From CAXXOK01 sp035353615 (GTDB lineage Bacteria; Bacillota; Clostridia; Christensenellales; Aristaeellaceae), in the NCBI GenBank assembly GCA_035353615.1, contig DAOPZY010000013.1, positions 8,967 to 72,966 of the forward strand: 64,000 bases of DNA, in the 5' to 3' direction. Below, one piece after another: positions 33,852-41,152 of this stretch. A model generated the notes under the pieces. It searched no databases. It was not told the origin of the DNA and was given only the letters and a program-made list of their open reading frames with translations. The first letter of the stretch is position 1; every line of letters begins with the position of its first letter. The translations under genes were made by a program, and so were the position numbers.

Positions 33852-34179
33852 CCCTGCCCGGCATGCGCAAGGCCCGGTTGTCGCTGGCAACGGTATGGCC
33901 TGTGTTTACCTGGATATACAAACGCGGCCCACGCGTCAAAGGCGTTGGGAGCCGCTTCGGGTATTTAATATACGGCGTTATGGTTATGCCGCTCGCCTCA
34001 TAGCCCGGCACGCTGTTCGCTCGCTTGTTGGGTTTGCGCTGCGGCGCAGGGTTTGGGGTTCTGCCCCAAACCCCGGCAGAAATTTCATTCCTGCGCCCTG
34101 ACAAGGGCTTTGCCTTTGACCCATCTCTGCTGCGGCGGGGGTTTTTTGCTTGATATGATGGATCGCTCTGCGTGCGCGG
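33852..34179. other. intergenic segment, mostly a repeat copy
   Basis: Between the convergent RluA-type and TfoX-like genes. The first ~130 bases have no recognised feature; the rest is the dispersed repeat. Confidence 0.6.
33984..34141 (-). repeat. dispersed hairpin-rich repeat, single copy
   Basis: Full unit in minus orientation: GCCGCTCGCCTCATAGCCC, GTTCGCTCGCTTG, the TTTGGGGTTCTGCCCCAAA hairpin, the GACAAGGGC...GCC hairpin and the CTGCTGCGGCGGGGG end. The first hairpin is altered (AGCCCGGCACGCT), showing drift from the 24-kb copies. Confidence 0.85.
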
Positions 34180-34515
34180 TCAGGATTTCCTTTTCTTCGG
34201 CTTTGGCTGCGGCAGCGCGTTGAATGTTGTTTCTGTAAGCAAACGCAAAAAAGCAGCGTCCTCCAAATTGTCCACGCGGTAGTAATCCTTCGCGCCTTCA
34301 TAGGGCGGCGCGAGCGCCAGCTCGCCTCTGGCGCGGAGCAGTTCCGCGCCCGCCGGGGTCGGCTTCACAAACAGCGTGCTGTCGCAAATCACGGCAAAAA
34401 AAGTGCCGTAAACATGCAGCCCATACTCCCCGAACATTTTTCGGCAGGTTACGCCCTGCCCTTCGCCGCCCAGCTGTTCCAGCGCATATTGAACAAATTC
34501 CGCCTTGGATGCCAT
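34180..34515 (-). CDS. TfoX N-terminal domain protein
   Basis: Small protein of 111 residues matching the TfoX N-terminal domain: RKMFGEYGLHVYGTFFAVI (residues 24-42), FVKPTPAG and YYRVDNLEDAAFLRLL. The domain was named from the competence regulator TfoX/Sxy; in Bacillota such single-domain proteins have no defined role. The tail is basic (PKPKKRKS). ATG with AAGGAGCG-type ribosome binding site. Stands alone between repeats and tdk. Confidence 0.85.
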   Translation of the reverse strand: MASKAEFVQYALEQLGGEGQGVTCRKMFGEYGLHVYGTFFAVICDSTLFVKPTPAGAELLRARGELALAPPYEGAKDYYRVDNLEDAAFLRLLTETTFNALPQPKPKKRKS

Positions 34516-34659
34516 GAGGTTCGCTCCTTTCGCCGTCGCTCCGTTACAGCCGGTTGTCTAATGTCGGGGCATGAAACGCGCGCACCTATCCGCCCATGGC
34601 CGCCCGCGAGGTTTTCCCTGACCGGGTGATGGGCCTGCGCATCCGCCCCGGACGCTTGC

Positions 34660-35244
34660 TTACAGGATTGATTCGATCGGCATATGGACATTTCCGCCCA
34701 GATTGCCTTCCTGCCAGTGTTTGCGGCACAGACTGGTATAGCTTTCACTGCCGCCCAAAACGATCTGCTCGCCGGTTTTAATCACCTTGCCATCGACCAC
34801 GCGGGCGTTAAACGTCGCCTTTTTGCCGCACCAGCAGATGGTTTTCACTTCCTCAATGGTATCTGCCCACGCCATCAGCCACAGGCTGCCTTCAAAAAAC
34901 TCTCCCCGAAAATCCGCGCGCAGCCCATACGCGATCACGGGCACGTTCAAATCATCCACAATGTGCACCAGATTTTCGACTTGCGCCTTGTTCATAAACT
35001 GCGCTTCATCCACAATGATGCAACCGTATTGGGTTACATCGATGCTTTCAAGGTCCTCCACAAAACTGCATTCACACTCCAGCCCGCAGCGCGACGCCAC
35101 CAGATTGGATCCGTCGCGTTTATCCAGCCTGGGTTTCAGCATCAGCACCCGCTGGTTGCGTTCCAGATAGTTATGCCGCACCATGATCGCGTTGGCCGTT
35201 TTGCTGGAACCCATTGCGCCATAACGGAAATAGAGTTTTGCCAC
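34660..35244 (-). CDS. tdk: thymidine kinase
   Basis: Type II thymidine kinase, 194 residues, salvaging thymidine to dTMP. Walker A is YGAMGSSKTANA (residues 7-18), the DEAQF motif is IIVDEAQFM and the lasso zinc site includes CWCGKKA and a later Cys (SLCRKH). The GTG start was chosen for GGAGG 9 bases upstream, giving MAKLYFRYGAMGS, the family's normal start. It has its own promoter. Confidence 0.95.
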   Translation of the reverse strand: MAKLYFRYGAMGSSKTANAIMVRHNYLERNQRVLMLKPRLDKRDGSNLVASRCGLECECSFVEDLESIDVTQYGCIIVDEAQFMNKAQVENLVHIVDDLNVPVIAYGLRADFRGEFFEGSLWLMAWADTIEEVKTICWCGKKATFNARVVDGKVIKTGEQIVLGGSESYTSLCRKHWQEGNLGGNVHMPIESIL

Positions 35245-35278
35245 GGTTGGTTTCCTCCATGTGAATTTCTCTGCACGT

Positions 35279-35307
35279 AGAATACCATAGCCAATCGGGA
35301 TTGTAAA
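35279..35307 (-). promoter_or_regulatory. promoter of tdk
   Basis: On the minus strand, TTTACA (35302-35307), 17-base spacer, TATTCT (35279-35284), 34 bases before the start codon. Confidence 0.65.
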
Positions 35308-35710
35308 GCGGCGCAGCCTGAGCTGAACACGCGCGCCAGCCGTGTCAAAGGCCGCAAAACAAGCCGCTGAAAGATTGAACTTGCGCACAGCCGCGCGATT
35401 CCCTTCGGAGGACCGCCTGACGCAACCATACGCGCCCTCAGCCCCAGCGGATGGGTTGGCGTGCCAACACGGGCTAAATCTTGACCGACGCATCCGGGCC
35501 TGCACCAGCAGGATTCTTTACCGCAAAGCAAGCGGCAAAAAAGCGCCGCCGTTTTCAGGGTGGCGCAACAGACTTTGAAAAATCCGCCGTAGCGGCAAGG
35601 CCCACGGGAAAAGCTTTCTAAACGGTAAACCGGGGTTGTAAACCTTCACGGGCAAAGCGTGGCTGCTTTATTCATCAATCAGCGAAAAACGACCGACGCG
35701 GCGGGGGCCA
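35308..35710. other. intergenic segment, nothing recognised
   Basis: About 400 bases between tdk and the DUF4364 gene. No coding frame with a start and ribosome binding site, no repeat copy and no clear terminator were seen. Confidence 0.4.
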
Positions 35711-36496
35711 TCATCGATTTGCCGTGCGGCTTGGCCCGCTGAGCATTTCCGTTAGGCGATTGGCTACGGCTGCGCCCTCCGCCTCCGGGGAAAGGGCGCG
35801 GATGAACGCCTCGGCCGATTTTCGGGAAGGCAGTAGCAATTCCGCCGCAAACCGGGCCTTTTTACCAATCAGCATCACGCGCGCGGTCACCTCGTTCGCG
35901 CTGTGCTCGCGGATCGCGTCCGGCGGGGGCGGTTCTCCCTCCGTAAGCGTCTGCCCGCTTGCCGCGCGTTCCGCCAAGCCGTACAAATAGGTTGTCATCT
36001 CGGCCGCGCAGGTTTCAAACCGACGCAACGCCTTGCTGGCAAGCGTACGGTTGATGGTCGCCATTCGCAAAAACACCGTGGGCAGGTCGCCTTCGCACAC
36101 CGAAAGGTTCAGGCGGTAATCGTTCGGCCGCGCCATTTCATACACGGCGCGTACTTGCCGCTTCCGCGACACTCGTCCGCGAAACGCCGGCGCGGCCGCG
36201 GTTACCGCATCGCGTACCTCTTGGGGCAAACGCGCGCCAAACAGCGAAAGGGCTTCGCGCCCCCGATCGGTCAGCAACAGCTGCTCGGCAAACGAGCCTT
36301 CGCCGGTTTCCAATTCGCCTGCCGCCAGCAGTTTATGCAGGCACAGGCGCATCGACACATAATCCATCAGGTCCAGCTCGGCGACAAACGTCCACAGCTG
36401 CGTGGGGGTCACGCTTTCCAGCGCATCCACGCACAATAGCAGCCGCAGCATGTTTTCCGTTTCGGAAACCTTTCTCGGCGGTGATTGTAAAGGCAT
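35711..36496 (-). CDS. DUF4364 family protein, extended
   Basis: Winged-helix-like DUF4364 protein of Bacillota, 261 residues; function unknown, possibly transcriptional. The N-terminal half fits the family: TENMLRLLLCVDALE, LDLMDYVSMRLCLHKLLAAGEL and LTDRGREALSLFGARLPQEVR. Family members are usually about 170-190 residues; here the C-terminal part is longer and ends in a Ser/Arg tail. GGGAGG lies 4 bases before the ATG. It is followed by no gene on its strand for 460 bases. Confidence 0.75.
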   Translation of the reverse strand: MPLQSPPRKVSETENMLRLLLCVDALESVTPTQLWTFVAELDLMDYVSMRLCLHKLLAAGELETGEGSFAEQLLLTDRGREALSLFGARLPQEVRDAVTAAAPAFRGRVSRKRQVRAVYEMARPNDYRLNLSVCEGDLPTVFLRMATINRTLASKALRRFETCAAEMTTYLYGLAERAASGQTLTEGEPPPPDAIREHSANEVTARVMLIGKKARFAAELLLPSRKSAEAFIRALSPEAEGAAVANRLTEMLSGPSRTANR

Positions 36497-36604
36497 GGAA
36501 CCTCCCAATACGGCAACGGGGCAAAGCCATGCTTTGCCCCGGACATGGCCCGTCAGGGCCGGATTGCTGGTTTCAAGCGCCCGCGAAACGCGGGCGTGCG
36601 GCCA

Positions 36605-36832
36605 TTAAGCCATGAAGGGCTTAATATCGCTCAGGAGATCGTCGCAGGAATCGGTGTAAATCTCCATGGTGATCGGCTTGCTCAGGTCCAGGCTGAAGAT
36701 GCCCAGAATGGATTTCGCATCCACTACGTGACGGCCCGCGCGCAGGTCCACGTCGTAGGAGTAGCGGTTCACGATATTCACAAAGGACTTGACGTTCTCA
36801 GCCAGGCTCAGTTTGATGTTGACAGACTTCAT
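36605..36832 (-). CDS. HPr-like protein lacking the phospho-His site
   Basis: HPr-fold protein of 75 residues. The second half matches HPr well: RHVVDAKSILGIFSLDL includes the region of regulatory Ser46. The first half has no His at all where HPr carries the phosphorylated His15 (LSLAENVKSFVNIVNRYSY), so it cannot act in sugar transport phosphorelay. Crh of Bacillus, a regulatory HPr homologue that lost the same His, is the nearest model. AAAGGAGG is 8 bases before the ATG, with a strong promoter. Fold assignment is good; role is inferred. Confidence 0.85.
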   Translation of the reverse strand: MKSVNIKLSLAENVKSFVNIVNRYSYDVDLRAGRHVVDAKSILGIFSLDLSKPITMEIYTDSCDDLLSDIKPFMA

Positions 36833-36864
36833 AGTATAAAGCCTCCTTTCCATGTTACGTATGT

Positions 36865-36893
36865 ATTATACATGAGCCGACGCTGAAATGCAA
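36865..36893 (-). promoter_or_regulatory. promoter of HPr-like gene
   Basis: On the minus strand, TTGCAT (36888-36893), 17-base spacer, TATAAT (36865-36870), 33 bases before the start codon. Confidence 0.75.
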
Positions 36894-37183
36894 CTGAGCG
36901 GAAACGAAAAATCCCCGAAATTTGGTTCATTTCAGGCATATTCGGCACATTTTCAGGCGATATCCCACGGAAAAGCAAACGTTTGCGCATTTGCGAGGCG
37001 GCTCAAATCTTTTCAAATCACCATGGAATATATGGTTTGTTTCATTCCGGAATAACGAAATTGACATTATCTGCGCTTACCGATGGCGATTCGTGTAACC
37101 TTTCCGGTGAAATAGGAGGCTGCCGCTATGGCAGCCTCCTGTATGATTCTGCAGTATTGACTTACGCGATGGGTGTCCGTGCC
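36894..37183. other. intergenic segment before dnaA 3' end
   Basis: AT-richer than its surroundings; apart from the hairpin after dnaA no feature was recognised. Confidence 0.4.
37114..37140 (-). terminator. hairpin after dnaA
   Basis: AGGAGGCTGCC and GGCAGCCTCCT form a perfect 11-bp stem with a 5-base loop, 44 bases after the dnaA stop codon. The T-run is poor (TATTTC). A close sequence relative follows rpmJ at 52487. Confidence 0.65.
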
Positions 37184-38512
37184 TCATTTCCCATCCTTGA
37201 TTAGCCTGCGCACATCGTCCAAAAGGCTGGCAAGGCTCGGGGATTGCTTGATCGATTCCTCCACCTTGTCAATGGAGCTCATAACGGTGGTGTAATGCCT
37301 GCCGCCAAAGGCGTCGCCAATTTTCGTCAGGCTCAGGCCCATCATTTCCCGGGTCAGGTACATGGCAATCTGCCGGGGCACGGTAACCTCGTGATTGCGG
37401 CGCGGGCTTTTGATATCCTCAATGGTGATGCCGTAATAGGTGGCAACCGCTTCCTGAATGCTGTCGGTAGTCACGCGGCGCGTTTCGCTGTGGTTAAACA
37501 GCTCGCGCAAAGCTTCCCGGGCCAGCTGCATGTCGATGGGGCGGCGCGTCAGCGAGCTGTACGCGGTCAGCCGCGTCAGCGAACCTTCCAGCTCGCGCAC
37601 GTTGGTGTCCACTTTTTCCGCGATCAGCGACAAAATCTCATCCCCGATCAGCAGGTGGTCATATTCCGATTTTTTGCGCAGAATAGCCAAGCGCGTTTCA
37701 AAATCCGGCCGCTGAATATCGGCCAGCAGACCGCCCTCAAAGCGGCTGCACAGACGTTCTTCCAGCTTGGAAATTTCCTTGGGCGGGCGGTCGGAGGTCA
37801 TCACAATCTGCTTGCCGGCTTCGCGCAGGTGGTTAAAGGTGTGGAAAAACTCCTCCTCGGTGCTGTGCTTGCCCGCGATAAACTGAATATCGTCCACCAT
37901 CAGCAGATCCACCGTGCGGAAACGGTCGCGGAACTGCTGGTTGGTATTGTTTTGCATGGCGAGAATCAACTGATTGGTAAAATCCTCGCTGGTAATGTAA
38001 AGGATTTTCATTTCAGGGTACAGCTCGTGCGCGTAATGGCCGATGGCGTGCATCAAATGCGTTTTGCCCAGCCCCACGCCGCCGTAAATAAACAGCGGGT
38101 TGTACGCTTTGGCAGGCACTTCCGCCACCGCGAGGGAAACCGCGTGTGCAAAGCGGTTGCCCGCGCCCACCACAAAGGTGTCAAAGGTATATTTCGGGTT
38201 CAGCAGGCAGGGGTTCACATCCGCCTGCCGCGCCTCCAGCTCGGTTTTGCGCGTTAAAAGCTCGTCGTGGTTCAAAATCTCCACGGTGAGCGCACGGCCG
38301 GCAGCGGTCGCCACAGCGTTCTGGATTTTGGTCAGGTACCGGTCTACGCCAAAATCGCGCATCAGCGCGTTCACACATTCCAATAAGAAGCTGTTGTCAA
38401 TGACGGCGTAAGGTTTGAGGGCAGACTTGATCCAAGTCTCGTAGGACACGTTGTTCATGTCCTCCTTCAAAATCTTGCAGGCATTGCTCCAAATTTCTTC
38501 CGCATTCAGCAA
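37184..38512 (-). CDS. dnaA: chromosomal replication initiator DnaA
   Basis: Replication initiator, 442 residues. Domain I is at the N-terminus (IWSNACKILKEDMNNVSYETWIK). The AAA+ core has Walker A GGVGLGKTHLMHAIG, Walker B LLMVDDIQFI and sensor MTSDRPP. The DNA-binding domain IV has PRQIAMYLTREM and GGRHYTTVMSSI, the DnaA signature. It is not followed by dnaN, which is its usual neighbour. Possible DnaA boxes lie upstream. Confidence 0.98.
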   Translation of the reverse strand: MLNAEEIWSNACKILKEDMNNVSYETWIKSALKPYAVIDNSFLLECVNALMRDFGVDRYLTKIQNAVATAAGRALTVEILNHDELLTRKTELEARQADVNPCLLNPKYTFDTFVVGAGNRFAHAVSLAVAEVPAKAYNPLFIYGGVGLGKTHLMHAIGHYAHELYPEMKILYITSEDFTNQLILAMQNNTNQQFRDRFRTVDLLMVDDIQFIAGKHSTEEEFFHTFNHLREAGKQIVMTSDRPPKEISKLEERLCSRFEGGLLADIQRPDFETRLAILRKKSEYDHLLIGDEILSLIAEKVDTNVRELEGSLTRLTAYSSLTRRPIDMQLAREALRELFNHSETRRVTTDSIQEAVATYYGITIEDIKSPRRNHEVTVPRQIAMYLTREMMGLSLTKIGDAFGGRHYTTVMSSIDKVEESIKQSPSLASLLDDVRRLIKDGK

Positions 38513-39024
38513 AGCGCGTCAACCTTTCCGTCAAGTGAATAATATACAAACACAATGCGACCAACCGCACCGGGCAGCGTAACAAATTGTCTGTCGCATA
38601 TGTGGAAAATAGGACGCAAAAAGCGTTCGGTCCATTCCCAAACCGTCACCTATCATAACAGAATGCGGGGAATTTGACAAGCTCGCCATGGGGCGTGTGA
38701 AATGTATAGGAAAGCGTAAGTGGAAAACTTCGGCTACAAGCGGTAGTAGTGTGGAAAATTTGAAACGCTACCCTTCGAAACCGACGGAAAAATGTAACAT
38801 ATCCGTGATTCTTCCGTGATCTATAAACGCATAAATATTCATTATGAAGAACCATAACTTTTTTGTGACGTGAAATGTGGGGCCAATGCTGGCCTTGCTG
38901 CAAACAGCAGAACAAAACGTGATGAAATTGTGAAGCGATACAAGGGAAATGTAACGGTTTTGTAGAATGATACCCGAAAGACTTGCCTGTTGGGTAGATT
39001 GGTACGCTGCATGGAAAGCGATAT
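38513..39024. other. AT-rich segment upstream of dnaA, possible origin region
   Basis: TGTGGAAAA at 38601 and 38750 and AGTGGAAAA at 38719 are same-strand near-matches (one or two mismatches) to the DnaA box TGTGGATAA. The segment 38790-38900 is AT-rich and could unwind. No perfect DnaA box was seen, so the origin assignment is tentative. Confidence 0.35.
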
Positions 39025-39038
39025 GGGAGGGGAAGCCG

Positions 39039-39527
39039 TTGGCCATACCGGTGACCGTGAAGGATGTCGAACGGGTGCTGCGGCCCTGGCTTGGCTCGCT
39101 GCTGCTTTCCTCCAACACCTTTTCCACCGAAATAGCCTGCGTCGTCATGGAGTACGCTCCCTACCGCCAAACGCTGCAACAGCTGCGCGATTGCGTCGCC
39201 CATGATCTGCTCACAGGCATCAACCGCATTACCGGCGGCAGCATGACCATTGTGCAGGATAATTACCGCACCCGCCGCCTGACGCTGCGGGATATGCAGG
39301 TAATGACCGATGATATTATGGGCCTTGTGTTTGACAGTCTGACGCCCTTTTCCGCCAATTTTGAAAAACTGAACAACTATGCGCTGCACGAGGAAAGCTT
39401 AGCCGCGATGCGCGTGCTGTACCAGAAATACCGTAGTTTCTTTACAGACGATCAGTACCGTTTTCTGATCCACATGATTAAATCCATTTACACGCCGGAA
39501 CGCTACCTGATGTGGATGAAGGACTGA
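39039..39527 (+). CDS. hypothetical protein
   Basis: Not recognised. If the TTG is used (GGGAGGGG lies 6 bases upstream) it is 162 residues: mostly helical, with a hydrophobic segment too short and polar for a membrane span. The sequence is rich in aromatic and charged residues toward the end (YQKYRSFFTDDQYRFLIHMI). An ATG 72 bases upstream is in frame but has no comparable ribosome binding site. It is divergent from dnaA, across the possible origin region. Confidence 0.65.
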   Translation: MAIPVTVKDVERVLRPWLGSLLLSSNTFSTEIACVVMEYAPYRQTLQQLRDCVAHDLLTGINRITGGSMTIVQDNYRTRRLTLRDMQVMTDDIMGLVFDSLTPFSANFEKLNNYALHEESLAAMRVLYQKYRSFFTDDQYRFLIHMIKSIYTPERYLMWMKD

Positions 39528-39844
39528 GGGTAAACCTGTTTGTGAAAACCCGCTCGGTTGCGGTCGCTAACTAAAAAAGAGGAACCGCCCCGCCGAGCTT
39601 GAGGCAGTCCTGCTGCCCTTGCTATCAGCGAAACGGCTCCTATCATGGCGCATACTGCCGTCTTGCGGTCTGCTTTGCGCCGGAAACTGCGTCATTGGGG
39701 ATGGGTTCCATGGGTCGGGAACCGGTCTTTCGGCACGGTGTGCGCTCGCGCGGGTGTTCACGCCCGTTTCTTCACCGGCATTGGGTCTGGGCTTTCTTTC
39801 AGGCGGTATGTAAACGCTTCAAGCGCGCCGCGTTTGGAGCCGCG
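39528..39844. other. intergenic segment, nothing recognised
   Basis: About 320 bases between convergent genes. No terminator with a clear T-run, no repeat copy and no credible gene were seen. Confidence 0.4.
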
Positions 39845-40402
39845 TTATTTGGCAAGCGCGGCTTTGAGCGCCTTCATGGTTTTAGTGCCGGCCTTGCCAT
39901 CGCCGGTCAAGCCGACGGCCCATTGGAAACGCTTCACGGCGGTCAGCACCGTTTCGCCAAACTTGCCGTCAATGGAGCCTTTGAAATACCCTGCGCGTTT
40001 CAGCAGCCGCTGCAGGCTTTTCACGCTGTCGCCGGTGCAACCGTAGTAAAGGGTGCTCGATTTTTTGGCGGTGATGGTGCCCTTTTTATCGCTGTCGATG
40101 GTGTTAATCGCGGAGGTGCCATCGTACAGCGCCGTCAGGGTTTTGTTTCCCGCCTTGCCATCCGCGGTAAGCCCGATCGCCTTTTGGTAGCGGTACACGG
40201 CCGAGCGGGTTTTTTGCCCGAATTTGCCGTCCACCGTGCCTTTATAGTATCCCTTGGAGCGCAGCGCCTTCTGCAGGGTTTTCACCTGCGCGCTTTCCTC
40301 CCCAAAGGGAATGGTGTCGTATGCGAACGCTGAAAAACAGATGCTGAGCAGAATGACGATGGCTACCAGCGCGCTGATCCATCGCAAGCCTCTTGTGTAC
40401 AA
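39845..40402 (-). CDS. exported protein with two peptidoglycan-binding domains
   Basis: A signal peptide (LRWISALVAIVILLSICFSAFA) is followed by two PG_binding_1 repeats: QVKTLQKALRSKGYYKGTVDGKFG (about residues 39-90) and SVKSLQRLLKRAGYFKGSIDGKFG (about 125-180), joined by a short linker. No catalytic domain is attached, so it probably binds the wall or supports a separate hydrolase. The TTG start is supported by AGGAGG 8 bases upstream and gives the basic residues of the signal peptide. 185 residues. Confidence 0.88.
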   Translation of the reverse strand: MYTRGLRWISALVAIVILLSICFSAFAYDTIPFGEESAQVKTLQKALRSKGYYKGTVDGKFGQKTRSAVYRYQKAIGLTADGKAGNKTLTALYDGTSAINTIDSDKKGTITAKKSSTLYYGCTGDSVKSLQRLLKRAGYFKGSIDGKFGETVLTAVKRFQWAVGLTGDGKAGTKTMKALKAALAK

Positions 40403-41100
40403 ACGGCAGGCCTCCTCATGTGTTCATTCCAATACGGGGGCACGGTCGCCAGGCAGGGCGTTTCACTGGCAATCCGCCTTGGCTTTTCGGGGTCGCTGCG
40501 TGTCCTCTTCCCCCATACAACGATGCGAAACACGCATGTCTTCCGAAAATTTACAAAAAAGTTGAAAATCTGCGGCAACCTGGTTTATGCCGGCGCGGGG
40601 GCCGGCCGGGGCGGTCGGCTTTTGATGGCTCGGATTTTGCCGGAGTGGGCGAGCGGCCTGCTCCGTGCCCGCCCTCCAGTTTTCCGCCGGGACGCTAACA
40701 AGCCACGCGCGAAACGCCATGGCCTGCAACCGGTTTCCCCTATCCCCGAAAATGGCTTTCAAACGTCAGTGTAACGCTCCCTCATGTCTACTGATATTAT
40801 AAACGAAGGAAGCTCATTGGACAAGCGCAGGGCAAAATCGTAAGGCAAATGTTTGTTTTGTGCATGTTTTCTTAACAAATGGGCTCGCCGAAGGGCGCGT
40901 TGCAAGCAGCCCCATTAGCAGCATGACGGAGATCCCGCTCGCTGCATGGCCTTACGGGCTGTTCGCTCGCCTAGATTTCAATATCGCGTCATCAGGCTTT
41001 GGAGTACCGCCCCAAACGCTGGCAGGTTTTGATTTTTGAACCCGCCGGGGGCATCCCCCGACCGCCTTTTTAGCAGGTTGAGACGTGCCAAAGGGCACGT
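40403..41100. other. intergenic segment with degenerate repeat
   Basis: About 700 bases. Only a worn copy of the dispersed repeat and, at its end, the recD2 promoter were recognised. Confidence 0.5.
40933..41030 (-). repeat. degenerate copy of dispersed repeat
   Basis: CCGCTCGCTGCATGGCCTTACGGGCTGTTCGCTCGCC still matches the repeat's distal end, and the following CAGGCTTTGGAGTACCGCCCCAAACGCTGGCAG its TTGGGG/CCCCAA hairpin with several changes. The AAGGGC hairpin and terminal GCTGCGGCGGGGG are gone. Confidence 0.55.
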
Positions 41101-41130
41101 TGTACGGCGCCGCGGTTTCGTGCTATAATC
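41101..41130 (+). promoter_or_regulatory. extended -10 promoter of recD2
   Basis: TTGTAC (41101-41106), 18-base spacer, TGCTATAAT with a perfect -10 (41125-41130), 22 bases before the start codon. Confidence 0.7.
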
Positions 41131-41152
41131 CATAGGAAATGAGGGAGAAAGC

